Positions 45,415-57,399 of a stretch of DNA of 64,000 bases are shown here, one piece after another. The first letter of the stretch is position 1. Each line of letters begins with the position of its first letter. A program made the translations under genes and the position numbers. A model generated the notes under the pieces. It worked only from the letters and a program-made list of their open reading frames with translations, ran no database searches and was not told where the DNA came from. The stretch is from Megalonaias nervosa (taxonomy: Eukaryota > Mollusca > Bivalvia > Unionida > Unionidae). The DNA is taken from positions 1 through 64,000 of the forward strand of contig JAECUM010004391.1 of NCBI GenBank assembly GCA_016617855.1, read 5' to 3'.

Positions 45415-46330
45415 TGCTGCTCCTCCCTCACTGGGAGGGCAACTCACTCTGTCTGTTTACTTCCTATCTTGGGAGGGGCCCATGGGCCTTATGCATCTCT
45501 GAAAAGACCAATCCAATCCTACTCTGAGACTAGAGGAATTCGACAACTGATAATTTATTTCCTCCCTTGGGAAGGGCCCATGGGCTTATGCATCTCCAAA
45601 GAGACTGATCCAATATGTTCCAAGATATGAGGGACTTGGCAATGGAAATCTTATTTCCTTCTTTGGGACATCTTCGCTAGCCAAGGTTCTGAAAACCCTG
45701 TCTACATCTTGGCAGATCAAGCAGCTATACTGGTGCTTTGCCCTAGCAACATCTATTGGATTTCATGTGTTGCCTCCCTTAGTATGTAATGCCAACTAAC
45801 CAACAGTGTGGTGCATTGTACATCGACCAAAAATGGTGGTGGCAACTGACCTAAAAAGGATATTTTGTAAGTTTAACATCGAAAGTATGACTATGTACAA
45901 GACCAAAGCTATTACAGGTGTATTTGAGTGAAAGGTATTTGTGCAAACATGGACCGGCACTGGAAAGTTGCTTATTTATCAGTCCATTCAAGTTGTGTGC
46001 TCCCCTTATCTCAATCGCATAGGAAGAGTGTTCAAATTTGAACAACTTAATTTTGATTGGATGCAGTGGCCTGCCGCCATATCCAATGAAATTCACAGAC
46101 CCAAAGCACAGAAATATCTGTTTGATATGCCAAGGTGTTAATAGGGTTATCGGAACCTTGGCTAGCGAAGATGTCTTTGGGAGGGTCAAAACAGACCTTA
46201 TGCATCTCCAAAGAGATTGATCCAATCCTATTCTGAGAACAGAGGGGCTCAGTGATGGAAAATTTATTTCCTCCCATGGGAGGAGGCACATGATCAATCC
46301 AATCCTCCTCTGAGGCACTGCAAATTATGA
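45415..46330. repeat. 97-bp minisatellite interrupted by a Mutator-like element
   Basis: TTATGCATCTC anchors at 45489, 45586 and 46198 are 97-98 bp apart once the 505-bp insert and its 9-bp duplication are removed. Units share CCTCCC(T/A)TGGGA, GGGCCCATGGGC and GATCCAATCC words. About three and a half units are present. Confidence 0.8.
45669..46173. mobile_element. Non-autonomous Mutator-like (MULE-type) element
   Basis: The ends are CATCTTCGCTAGCCAAGG and its exact reverse complement, with similarity extending about 57 bp inward. Perfect 9-bp duplications TCTTTGGGA flank it (45660-45668 and 46174-46182). A 9-bp target duplication plus long terminal inverted repeats is characteristic of Mutator-like elements. 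No transposase is encoded in the 505 bp. Confidence 0.82.
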
Positions 46331-46504
46331 TGAAGTGGAAGGCCTCTTCTTCCTCCCTTTGTACAGTATGTTTACCTGTTTTTAGCAAGGTACAAAGTAT
46401 CACCTAACCAGAGACAAGAAAAAGGTCAACCATTGTTCTTTTATGACTAGTACATGCCAGGAAGGTAGAGTGGGTATCCCAGGGGGCTTTCTACCCGGCT
46501 GTAC

Positions 46505-46680
46505 ATATTCCGAGATTTCCTAGGAAACCTTGGACAAATTTTCCTAGGAAAAACCTCGGATTATTGGTTGCTGATTTTCCGAGGTAATAGTCCAAGGACA
46601 ACATTTTTTTTATACCAATGTCCAAGGTTTTTATTCTCAATGTCCGAGGTTGACCTCGGACTTTCAAGATTTTTGTAATA
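46505..46680. repeat. Cluster of CCTCGGA / TCCGAGG / TCCAAGG motifs
   Basis: Motifs recur irregularly on both orientations, including GAGGTTGACCTCGGAC and TTTCCTAGGAAA. It is related to the 24-bp minisatellite at 1377-1505. Units here are less regular. Confidence 0.6.
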
Positions 46681-49600
46681 AATACTCCAAGGTTTCCTCA
46701 ATGTGCTCATATTTACCCACTATTTATTTCTTATAAATTATATAAATTCTTGTACAAAGAACAACTCTGAAAACAAGAATAATTTTATATAGTGAATATA
46801 GCAGAGTTCCTGCAGACTTAACAAAAACAATTCCATGACTTTTCCAAAACTTTTCCAGGGCCATTTAACAAAACTCAAGCACTGTTTATCAATCATAATT
46901 GTGTTGTGTTCAAAGCTTAAATAAGTTTGGGGAAAAAATGCCAGTTGTAGGGTGGAGGCATAAAAGGCAAGATTATGGATACCAACTGAAAAATGTCCAA
47001 AACTCTCAACAGAGCTAATTCTGACTAAGGCAAATACTTGGAGTCTCTAAAATGATGCCTGTATTAAAAATTCCCAATTTGTACTGTATAATATAAGGCA
47101 ATAAACTTTGCATCCATTAAACATGGAGATGTTCGGAAACAGAACAATGACTGATGGGCATGTGCCAAGTCACAAGGTCAACTTCCAGGGTCTTCTGGAA
47201 GTCAACCTATGGGAGAATAAATTCTAATTATATGAACAAGTGTAAGCTATCTTACAATAACAAAAGATAACATATTACTGATATGAAAACATTCCTTAGT
47301 TTACATTTCCATCCAAAGTTTTTTAATCTTTGTCAGCTTTAAAATAATTTATTTGGTGTTAAGAAAATTTTGCACTATTTAAAAAATATTATAAACTTTG
47401 AAAATAAAGGTGCCCAGAAAATTGGAAGACTTGGTTATTTATGTTAATTATGGTAGATAGTGTCACAAGCTCATTTCCTTCTCACCAAGGTTTGCAGATA
47501 TAAGTGAATGAAATATAAAAATACATATGAAATTTTGTAACATATATCAATACCTACAGAACAGACTCCTCCATCTGATATTTGACCACCATTACACTGC
47601 GATTAAATAACACGCAGTTCCAAAGAAATGTCTCCACAGTTTCTCTGTGTATTTTTTTCCTCTAATTTCTTTACCTATACACCAATAAACATGTAGAAAG
47701 GAATGATGATTCTGTTTAAACAAACTTCCCCAAATTTTTCTGATCTCAAAATTCTGAGTATTCCTTATGTTTAAATTCCTAGTGCTGTCCTGACTAGGTC
47801 TTTGTACATCTTACTTCCCTAAACCTGGATTTAATTTCCTAACAGCCTGCAGTTTGTAGATCAGAGATCATATTACCAAAGGTAAATGTTTTATCTCCCA
47901 CACACTGCAGAAGATAAACAAGACAGCTTGGCTTCAATTGTCAAAAAATCACCTATTCTGATGATTCATTCTATCTGGTAAACATAAATTTACCAATATA
48001 ATCTATTTATAGAATCCTCAGTTTACTCCATAACCAACAGCAATGGGAAGTGACATGTGCTACTACTGCTGCTTAAGCAACATTTTTCAAACAAAATTAT
48101 GGGTAAAAAAATTACATTAAGATTTTAAAAAACCGCCAATTTACGGCTGATTCAATTAATTGTGGATTAAGTAAATTCCTTGAAATAAATGCTCAGTAAT
48201 AGGATCCACACAATCAAAAGTTTGTCTTGAAAATCAGATATTGGGGTTTCGGTATAAACTTGTTCCTAATCTTCCATATCTAAAAACCCTATATTCTTTG
48301 TTATTATAAATTTCTATTGCATCATTCATGAACATCTAAGTTTAAACATATTACCCTCACATAAGAAGCCGCAGGTATGACCAGTTCATAATATGTATGC
48401 GGAGAGACATTACAATAAAGAAAACTCACTAATGTTGCAATGATTTATGAAATAATCAATAATACTGAAGAAACTGAAGCAACCAAAATTACTATTACTT
48501 CACCCACTGTCCATATGCTCATCAAGAGAAAGAAAACCTGCAAAATAACACAAATTATGACACTTCCTGGAAAGATACAAGAAAATATTGTGTATTCAAA
48601 TGCAGTAGCATAAACTGTACATTTTCTGACATTGCTATTTATATAAGCTAGCGACACTGAGAAAATAGGGAACATAAGATCCATATTTTAAGTCAAAATT
48701 ATGAACAACAACTCTCTGAAAATAAAGTGCAGTTCTTTGAAACTGTACATGGGGGTGGGGATGGTCCACACCCCATTTAAATTGAACCTCTCATTTCCTG
48801 ACCTAATATTTGACAATGTTGTACTTTATATTTGCTGCACCTATTTCTCTATGTTAAATTCTATAAAACAAAGGTCTAATAAAATATTTATATAAAGTTT
48901 TCTGTACCCTATTAAAAGGCATGACTCTCTCTCTCTCTCTCTCACTCTCTCTCAGTATGCAAGATATGTCTTTGTTGAATACATCTGATGCAGCATCTAG
49001 CCAAAAAAATCTGCCCCCCCCCCATCACAAAGCATACACCGAGGGCCCCTTCCAATAAAATTTTACATATCTGATGATAGTTTGGGCTACCAATGAGCCA
49101 GACCCAAGCCCACAGCAGTTGCTGGGGTTACTTTGGTGGTTGCTACTCAGCTGATTGACAATTTAGGCAAAACATCCCTAGGATTGGGTGATCTTGTTGC
49201 CTACGGCTACATACATGTACATGATGAAGGAAAATTAATCAATGCAATTAGACATACTGTGTGAACATGTGCATGGAAGACTTTGTATGATCGACAATGA
49301 CTAAGAATGACTTTACAAACCTGAAACCATGTATCTCTAAAATAAACTATTTCTGATGAAAGGTTCTGTTAGCAAACACATTATTCAAACAAAACTGATG
49401 TACATGTAGTGTAAGATTTTACCACAACTATCAGTTGATCAACCTAATGTTCTCCACAATCAGTTCAAGTCAACTTCATCTTTTTCCAGGGAATATTGCC
49501 ATATCCAATCTGACAATCAGAATATTTTCAGAAAGAATTTACAGAAACAGCCTTGAAAGTCCTCTTAAGCAGATGTAGAAATTTATTAGTAAATTTACAA

Positions 49601-49779
49601 TGGGTAGTTACTGCACCACTGACAGCCATCTGCATGCTTGTTTACAAGTTTAGCAATTTTGTACATGTTTATAGGCAATAGATTAACTAAGCCATTTATA
49701 TGTGTAAACAATGCAGCCATAACCAGTAGGACTGATTAGGAAAGTTTTTCAAAATACTTTCCAATTTGACACATTCCTG
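46681..49779. other. Unique-looking AT-rich DNA without genes
   Basis: I see only a short hairpin near 47180-47212 (GGTCAACTTCCAG facing CTGGAAGTCAACC) and a (CT)n run at 48923-48953. Minus-strand open frames around 48500 lack domain support. Confidence 0.4.
48923..48953. repeat. (CT)n microsatellite
   Basis: A CT run with one CA interruption. Confidence 0.9.
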
Positions 49780-50010
49780 GGGTCACAAGTGGTTTAAGAT
49801 TCTTGACTTTACATATCACTATCTCTCACATCTCACCTAAATCCACAGAGTTGAAGTCTCAGCCCTACCAACATGAGTATGAGAGAAAGCTTGCCAACAG
49901 CTTCCTGTGGGTTTGGTTGTTCTTCCTGGGGTTTTCCCCAACCAAATATAATGGCCACCATGTATAACCTATCATATGTTTAAAAATTATGTTAAACCCA
50001 CAAAACCATA
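49780..50010 (+). mobile_element. tRNA-derived SINE, family 2, copy d
   Basis: GGTCACAAGTGGTTTAAG corresponds to the head and AGTTGAAGTCTCAG to the B-box region. The body words GAGTATGAGAGAAAGC and GGCCACCATGTATA follow. It is diverged. Confidence 0.75.
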
Positions 50011-50693
50011 AAAATGTATATAGTGCTGGTACCGTATTTACTCGCTTATAAGTAGAGTCCAACTGCAAAAATGCAGAGACCCAGATCTGCTGGTGTATTA
50101 TGCACCAGCAGATTTGGTTCTGTGCAGTTTGTTAGGAGTAATCAGTAGAACAAAACAACATAGACCTGAATCTGCCAACACATGATATGGAAGATTAGGA
50201 TATTTGTCGCTTATAATTGGACTCAACTTACAAGTGAGTATATATATGGTAGGTATATCCCCAGTTCATGCATCTTTCCTCATTTAGAAATAAAAAAGAA
50301 TAGGAATACTACAGCATTGTTTCTTTTTTAATCAAAATTTGAGACTATATATTGCACAAAATTCATCATTCATGCAGCCTGCAGCTACAATTCTTGTGCG
50401 CCATGGCAATTCAGCTGCAAAATTTCAGAAACAGCTTGAACAAACTCACTAAACTGATACCTCATGCATGAAACTCTAATAAATTTAATGTACAGTGTAT
50501 ACAGCAAGCGTACAACAAAAATAACTAGAAGATGATCAAATTATTTCTGTTGAGCAGTTAGAATTTGAAGTAACTGTCTTCATGTATATTCAATTATCCT
50601 GAATTAAGATTTACATTTTAAAAAATGAGCAAAAGAAATTTTGAGCAAATAAACATAACTATAAATAACAATTAATTGTGCAGTGTTACATAC

Positions 50694-50834
50694 CAAAGTT
50701 ACAGTTTGAACATTAAAACGGCTAAAACTGGAACCTTTCTGACACTCTCTATCAAAATTATGGTCAAACATGTACATCAACAAGTACTGATGAAGAGAAT
50801 GCTCACCAGTAGCCAAGTCAGTGGTGATGTTTTC
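50694..50834 (-). CDS. Possible internal exon of an unidentified host gene
   Basis: On the minus strand, 47 codons lie exactly between an AG (TTGATGTTGAG) and a gtatgt donor. They read ENITTDLATGEHSLHQYLLM, YMFDHNFDRECQKGSSFSRF and NVQTVTL. The balanced composition with Trp-free, Phe/Asp/His-rich sequence and a consensus donor favours a real exon. Phase is 0 at both ends. The acceptor is weaker than the donor. I do not recognise the protein. Confidence 0.45.
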
Positions 50835-50924
50835 CTCAACATCAAAGATACAACATTATCTGAGATGTTTAGACTTTTGTTTTATAAAAACTTGGTGTTG
50901 ACCACAGACCCACTGATTGGGGCA

Positions 50925-51200
50925 GAGTGCTGACTGGCTATCAGGGCATGGCACTGGTAGCCTGTCAGTGGGTAGAGTACTGGTTATCTTTCAGGGTAAA
51001 GTGCTGGTTGCTCATCATGGTGAGGCAATAGATGCCCATCACAGCAGGGTGCTGGTTGCCTGGCGTGGCAGGGTGCTGCCTGCCTATCATGTCAGGGGCT
51101 TGCTGCCTATCATGGCAAGTTGCTAGATGCCTTCCAGGGCACGGTGCAGGCTTCCTGTTAGGGCAATGTGCTGGCTGCCTGTCAGGGTAATGTGCTCTCT
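50925..51200. repeat. 24-bp minisatellite, about 11 units
   Basis: GTGCTGG-type anchors at 50927, 50951, 50977, 51001, 51025, 51049 and 51073 are mostly 24 bp apart. Units follow GTGCTGGxTGCCTATCAGGG with variation. Both strands read open as 8-residue repeats; these frames are not evidence of genes. Confidence 0.85.
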
Positions 51201-51735
51201 CTACATGCAAAGGCATCTTCATGCACTCCACTGGTGCATTTAAAACAATATTTGCAGTGAAAGTTGAAAAATAAGGGCTAATGATCCCAAGGCTCAATAT
51301 GCACATGTTGAATGATAATTGTATTATATGCCCTATATCGAACCTCCTAGCATTTAAATCAAGGCAGCTGCCATGGTGCTATGACCTCCTAAAACGAGCT
51401 AAAATACCCACCATGAATCTTCAAAAATATGCAAAATACAAATAGTAGGAGGCTGAAAACAAGAAGGAAACTATTGTATTTCATGAAACAATTGTAAAAT
51501 TCTTATATTATAAAGTCTGTATGCAATTCCATCAGACTTCATCTTCTACATATTGATCCTATGACAGGTATGGATTGGGTGGGAGAAGAACTTTGATGGG
51601 TTACAGTAAAATGCAGCAAGATTTCTCACTGACAGACTTAACAGTATTAAAATAGTCTTTTCAGGCCACGTGAAGACAGATAAACTAAAATGTTACACAC
51701 AGCAATAAAAGATAAACCAACATCCCTCTCATAAG

Positions 51736-51866
51736 GCAATCCTATCGGCAATGAAAAAGGAGGCTGGAGAAGAATGGCCTCTTATGAAATGGAGCCAAAT
51801 GGTAAAGACGTGGTATCTGATGCAGGATACAGTGACCCTCATCAGGAAATCCAGGCCTCTCTCAGA
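51736..51866 (+). CDS. Possible exon (perhaps the first coding exon) of an unidentified host gene
   Basis: The plus strand has a pyrimidine-containing acceptor-like CATCCCTCTCATAAG, then a frame reading NPIGNEKGGWRRMASYEMEP and NGKDVVSDAGYSDPHQEIQASLR, ending at a gtaaaa donor-like site. CpG and GC content are higher than in the flanks. An ATG at 51774 with A at -3 and G at +4 could instead be the start codon, giving 31 codons before the donor. The peptide looks coding, but I cannot name it. It lies on the opposite strand from the 50694-50834 candidate. Confidence 0.45.
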
Positions 51867-52892
51867 GTAAAAGCTTTACATGAGTACAATCAATTCAGTG
51901 CTTCATTCAACTGATGCTTACATGCTATTATTGTCAAACCTACTGCAGCTTTGTAGCAGTCTGACATCTGTATCACTGAGATTAACTAAATGTTGTATAT
52001 AATGACAACAGACAGAATGCATGCAAATTGGGTTTGGACTATGTTCCATACAAGTGGCTATAAGCCTGTCAAATACAAGTGTTGTCTATTTTCTCCGTGC
52101 AGCTTTTAAAACTTTGTAGACATGTTATAGCCTTTGGGATAAAACAACAAATCTGATATCTGAAAAGTCAAGTACTTAACATAAACTTTACTTGACTGTG
52201 ATATGCCTGGTAGTATGCAAGAATTGTACTAAAATTCTTTTTTTCATTAAATCTTGCACTAAATATATATGTGCATAAAAATAACTAACTTTCACGCACA
52301 TTTTAAAGGAACATGTAGATCAGACTCAACAAATATATTTGGTTTTTATGAACTACTGTTGCCACCTAATAATGATAAATATTTCTCAAAATTACTGTAC
52401 ACCGGGAAATATGTTTCACTGGTTACATGAGATACTATCAAAAAATAATTTTAACCAAAGAAAAGTCTATATTTCAGACATATTTTTTCAAGCTGCAATT
52501 CAGGTAATTTTCATGAATTTACAGATGGCTAAAATCTATACCATCTATTTTACTTGCATGAAATAGTCTTTTCACAAATTTTCTGTAACCCTGGTTAAGA
52601 AATAAATGAGTTTCCAGTAAATTTTTCACATGGAATTGTAAGATTTTGCTATATACTTCTGTCTATTTTGGGATTTCCAACTATCCAAACAGTCACACAG
52701 AAAAGGTAAAAACAAACTCAAATGCACTGGCAACAATCAATGGGTATTTGTCTCAACAAAGACATGATATCACCTCAAAATGGTCATTTTAAGTATGATT
52801 TGTTTGCAACTGTTCAACTGTTGGTAGTGATGCACATGTGTGAAAGCTGCTAGTTCAGATGAAAACAAACAGCTTCAGTAATAGGACAGTCC
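51867..52892. other. Non-coding AT-rich stretch
   Basis: No convincing exon. A 26-bp segment flanked by tttcag and gtaatt near 52479-52504 is too short to support. Confidence 0.35.
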
Positions 52893-53145
52893 TGGCCCAA
52901 CAGTATGAATCTGTCTTAATATCAAAACAGCATGAATGCTTCAACAGCACTGATCTGCCTTATTATCAATAGAGCATGAGGCCTAAACAACTCTATTCTG
53001 CCTTAATATCAATGCTGCAAATATGCCTCAACAGCACTATTCTACCTTAATATCAATGCAGCATATATGCCTCAACAGCACTGTCTTAATGTCAATGCAG
53101 CATAGATGCCTCAACTGCATTATTCTGCCTTCATATCCTTGTCGT
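52893..53145. repeat. 44-bp tandem repeat, about six units
   Basis: GCCTCAACAG-type anchors at 52894, 52938, 52981, 53025, 53069 and 53108 are about 44 bp apart. Units also contain CTGCCTTAATATCAATG and CAGCAT. Confidence 0.85.
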
Positions 53146-53989
53146 TGTTTTATGGCATCTCTGCACAACAGATGCCATATAGCACAAAATGAAGGCAAGT
53201 TAAAAAAATTAAACAAGTGTGCCTCAAAAGATGAAAAGAATTTTAAGGAATTCCCGATATGACCATTCTGAAACCATTCTTTAGTGATAATTATTATGTA
53301 TATCTACAATGTGTGCTTAACTTTCGTCTGCGATTGAGGGTTGTGCATACCTGATTTTTGTCATGATTCTATGAAGTAAACAAGATATTTACTTGACATT
53401 AGGTTCAAACCTGAGTATTTCCATCGGAAATATATTATATCACAGGTCAAGTCAAGTTTGTCTATAAAGAGATCTGGTAAACAATTACTCATTACTGTTT
53501 TACGATCAGTCTTTGGGACCATTTATAGAGGTGTTCATATATAATTTGAGAGGAATTATTTATTTAAATTATTCACTGGAATTAAAAAGTGCTCATAGAC
53601 TTTTTGGACTAAAACTCTGCTCTGAGATTACTGAGGACTCATTCAAAGACTTTCTGGACTATATCATTGTGGTGTATCAAGACTTTTGGAATTCATTCAT
53701 AACATTCTACACTTTTGTACTTGTTACTGGATATTTACGATTACTTCAAATTTAATTCACAAACCGTGTCTTTTGAATTTTCACTTTCTATTCTAGAGAA
53801 ATAAATTATTTCTTGAATTTTACTTAAACTGTTAGTTTTGCTTCTTTCAGTTATATTGTTTAAGACTACAGAGTCTTAACAGAAAGAAGATTTTCAAATT
53901 AGCTGCTGTTGTGGACATGCTGATCACAGATTACAACCACTTTTACTTTGGACCAACAACACATCATACGACATTTTCTGGTGAAAACC
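53146..53989. other. Dispersed-repeat segment, no gene
   Basis: The part around 53755-53830 matches 42955-43030 (TTCACAAACCGT, AAATAAATTATTT). It contains an AATAAA near 53799 and TATAAAGAG near 53463, which would suit an LTR-like repeat. That is speculation. The 80-codon open frame at 53513-53755 has no recognised domain. Confidence 0.35.
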
Positions 53990-54520
53990 TCATGTTAATA
54001 AGACTTTTGGAAAAGTAATAATAACAAGATTTAAAGATGGCTGCAATGGGGGGGGGATACTGGATATCATATTTGCATTATTTCCATTTAAGACCAAATA
54101 GACAGCACAAGGTATTTTGGTTAAAGCACAATATCAATATGACCAGCCATCTCAATGAACTAGTGATAACAAGATTTTCAAGAGGTCCACTGTGGCAGCC
54201 ATATTGGAAGTCAGATGGGCATAATTTTCAGTTTGAACCAACTAGACATCATGAGAAGTCTTTAGTGAAAACTCTAAGCTGACAGGGCTATTCAATCAAG
54301 ATAAGTAGTGATAAGATTTTAAGAACAATCATTGTAGTGGCTATACTGGATTCATAATGGGCACCACTTTTATTTATATAAAGCCTTTTAGTGAAAACTC
54401 CATGCTAATAAACCAGCCATTTAGGAGGACTACCAATATCAAGACTTCCAAGATGGCCATTTTGGAGGCTATAATGGACACCAGATTGGCACCACTTTTA
54501 TTTAGGTCCATGTAAAGGTA
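53990..54520. repeat. Tandem array with a period of about 130-145 bp, left part
   Basis: AACAAGATTTTCAAGATGG-like anchors at about 54023, 54168, 54310 and 54438 precede GGC(A/T)(G/A)CCATATTGGA, ACCAACTAGACATCAT and GTGAAAACTC words. The same unit continues on the far side of DIRS copy C at 61030-61300. Confidence 0.8.
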
Positions 54521-54934
54521 TCAACGGGTAATTGGGTACCTGCCCATTCATAGCTATCCAGTAAAAATAATTAGCTAGAGTCTACCCATTCAGTTCATGT
54601 AAAAGAAAAGGAACAAAAAAAGGAAAAAAACGAAAACAAAGAAAAAAAAGAAACATGTTTCCAAGTTCAGATCAAAGATTATATTTGGTGATGTCAGGAG
54701 CAAGCATAACAGAATAATGAGTACAATTCGAGGCTCATGTCATGTGACACTGATCCATCATAGAAATGTCTAATGATCTTATATTTTCTACATGTGCAAC
54801 CATTTGGCTATGCATGTCAGTTTCCTTATTTTCTATTTATAGTAACTGTACAGGATACGTTCTAAGACAATAGATGGGTTCCTTGAACTTGAATCAATGT
54901 GTCACAGATTCATTATTGTTTGAGACACACTTAA
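54521..54934. other. Spacer between the tandem array and DIRS copy C
   Basis: A purine-rich run near 54603-54650 is the only visible feature. Confidence 0.35.
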
Positions 54935-55160
54935 GATGTAGTTTTCTGGGGGGGAAAAACTAATTTTAATTATGCAATACTTACCCATGGCTATTGTTTA
55001 GCTTTCTTTTTCATGCAGAAAAAATGTACTATCCGTTTGATGTAAATACATCCTCCCTAAGAGTGAAGAATTGTCAGTATGATGCAATTCCTCGTGCAGC
55101 TTGTTTGTCCCTGCTAAGTTATGTGCAAAACAGGCACAGCTAGCTCATCTTTATCACAGA
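54935..55160. repeat. DIRS copy C inverted terminal repeat (element 3' side)
   Basis: It shares GATGCAATTCC, CTAAGTTATGTGCAAAA and AGCTAGCTCATCTTT, in reverse complement, with 60833-61005. The outer part TAATTTTAATTATGCAATAC is the same as in copy A. Confidence 0.88.
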
Positions 55161-55202
55161 CAGCTGTTACATTAGGACATCAGAGCGGGGTGGGAGGAGG
55201 GC

Positions 55203-55315
55203 ATTTGACAATAGCCATGGGTAAGTATTGTATAATTAAAATTAATTTTACCCCCAAAAAAACTACATTTTAACAGAAGCAATAGCTTACCCATGGCTAT
55301 TGTTTAGCTGAGTTT
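55203..55315. repeat. DIRS copy C internal complementary region
   Basis: ACAATAGCCATGGGTAAGTA, then AATTAAAATTAATTT, is the reverse complement of the 54.97-kb end. After a C-run and ACTACATTTTAAC, the sequence AGCTTACCCATGGCTATTG is the reverse complement of the 61.0-kb end. It thus joins both termini, as in copy A. Confidence 0.87.
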
Positions 55316-55402
55316 GTCAGTAAGGAGGGTTGGCTGATGCTCTGTTAAACTGATCAAAACACAGAAAAATGGAAAACACTCACCACTGTAGAGAGGTTCT
55401 TG

Positions 55403-56876
55403 TTATGGAAAGTTGGTATTTCTTGGGGCGAGATGTTGTGCAATAACAATGTGAGCCAGAGAAAAGATGCCTGTGCCTTGTTGTGATAACGAGCAGAGGT
55501 AAAAGGAGGAAAAGGTAGTATGGGAATGCCACAATGCTGCCTTCATGATGTCCTCCAAGAAGGAGTGACTAAGGTAGGCCCATGAAGTAGCAATGGCTCG
55601 AACCTCATGGGGTTTTAGTTTCATGAAGGAAAGATCTTGATCGATATGAGACTGGTATGCTCTTTTGATTCTGGTGACAATCAATCATGAAATAGTGGTG
55701 GCTGAAATGTCTATGGAGCCCTTGAGAGGGAGGAAAAGACGCTTCCAACCCTTTCTTTTTCCTTTGGATGCCTTAAGATAGAAACGGAATGCCCTTCATG
55801 GGACACAAAAGCCTATCTGTATCATCCGCAGCACAGATTCAATTGAGACCGGGGATTTCTATTGGTAGTGTAACTATGGAAGGTAATTGATTTTTAACTG
55901 AAAATCCTGGTTGACAAAGGAGGAAAACTGAATCATAATTCCCATTAAACCAGAGACTGCCAGTGCCAACAGATAAGGCATGAATCTCACTTCGTCATCG
56001 CGCTGAGGCAAGGGCAAGTAGAAACACAGTCTTGAGAGTGAGGTCCTGAAAAGAAGCCTCACTCAATGGTTCATTGGGAGTTTTGGTTAATCACCATCAA
56101 ACACAAGAAAGATTCGATCTAGGCGTAAGATAGCGCAAGAAAGGTCTCTGCAGCTCAAAATAAAGATCGGCATGGTGCGAATCTGAACTAATTACCTTGC
56201 CTTGAGAAATTTAAGTGTGTTAGAATTGGCAGCTCTGTAGCCCTTGATAGTGGATACAGAACATTTTTTGTTCTCCAAGAGAAACAAAAGGAAATCAGCC
56301 ACAGAGGTTATAGAGTGGCAGCTGGGATCAATACGTTGCCTACTGCACCAATCATAGAAGACTCTCCACCTGGCATCATAGACCTTGGATGTAGAAGCTC
56401 TCTGGCCTGAATGATGCAACTGGCAACTCGGCCCAAAAAGTTGTTTTGGCAGAGAAATTGCCTGAGATGAGCCAAGTGTGAAGGTGGAGAATTTGTGGGT
56501 TGCTGTGAAGGAGGGATCCCCGGTGTTGCGACAGAAGATCCCTCCTGAGAGGAAGAGACCTGGGTCAAGCAATCAACAGGTCTAGAAGATCGATGAACCA
56601 TAAGCACTCTCAGGCCACAGTGGGGCTATGAGAATGATCCGAGCAGTGGAAGTTCTGACTTTTTTTATCACTTGAGGAATCAGTCGAAAGGGTGAGGTGT
56701 AAGCGGATAGCCAATCCCACTGGAGACTGAATGCATCCACTGCCCAGGCTCCTTGATCCAGGACAGGACAAACGTAAAGTGGGAGTCTGCTGTTGAGACT
56801 GGTTGCAAATAGATCCACTAGAGTCCTTCCCTACAGCAGGAACAGGGACTCTGTAACAGAGCGGTGAAGAGTCCAT
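55403..56876 (-). pseudogene. DIRS tyrosine recombinase, copy C
   Basis: The N-terminal core-binding domain reads KVYDARWRVFYDWCSRQRID, ITSVADFLLFLLENK and CSVSTIKGYRAA. At the C-terminal end the H-x-x-R box is intact (HEVRAIATSWAYLSHSFLED), followed by AALWHSHTTFSSFYL holding the probable nucleophilic tyrosine. Frame changes around 56190 and 55690 break the gene, so it is not translatable as it stands. The enzyme would integrate circular cDNA by site-specific recombination rather than by DDE chemistry. Confidence 0.88.
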
Positions 56877-56879
56877 TCT

Positions 56880-57319
56880 GTGAGGATGGCTCTGCTAGTT
56901 CTGGAAAGACTGTCTGCCAAAATGTTCTTTTTGCCCAGTATATGCCAACTCTTGAGGGTTATTTTCTCTGAGGTGGCCCAGCGCAGGAGGTTCCAGACTT
57001 CCACACAAAGAGAAGGGGCATGTGTGCCTTCTTGACGTTAGAGATAAGCTATGACGGACATGTTGTCGGAGAAGACCATGACACATTGACCCCTTACTTT
57101 CTTGATGCACCCTTGCAATACTAGGTATACAGCCTTCATTTCTAGGTTGTTTATGTGGCAGGATGATTCAGACGGGGTCCAATGTCCCTGTAGAATTTCA
57201 ATTATACCCTCTGGTTCTAAATGAGCACCCCAACCAGAATCTGATGCATCAGAGAACAGATAGGAATGGGGTACCGGTGCATGCATGGGGACTCCAATCA
57301 TGAATCTGTCCCGATTCAT
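56880..57319 (-). pseudogene. DIRS RNase H, copy C
   Basis: The frame reads SYLFSDASDSGWGAHLEPEG, CHINNLEMKAVYLVLQGC and VMVFSDNMSVIAYL. The three acidic positions of RNase H are in place. The downstream PFSLCGSLEPP piece in another frame marks a frameshift near 57040. Confidence 0.88.
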
Positions 57320-57399
57320 CTACCACTGTAAATGGTGATGAAATGCTGGTCCTAGAAAGATCACTGTTGACTGAGAATCTTTGTGAGGTTTCCAGCTTG

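Noticed and set aside
48445..48684. Hydrophobic minus-strand frame as a membrane protein
   Set aside because: AT-rich DNA read on this strand gives Ile/Val/Phe-rich peptides by chance; no conserved motif and an unsupported start.
50917..51306. His/Pro-rich repeat proteins over the 24-bp minisatellite
   Set aside because: Both strands are open purely because of the 24-bp period.
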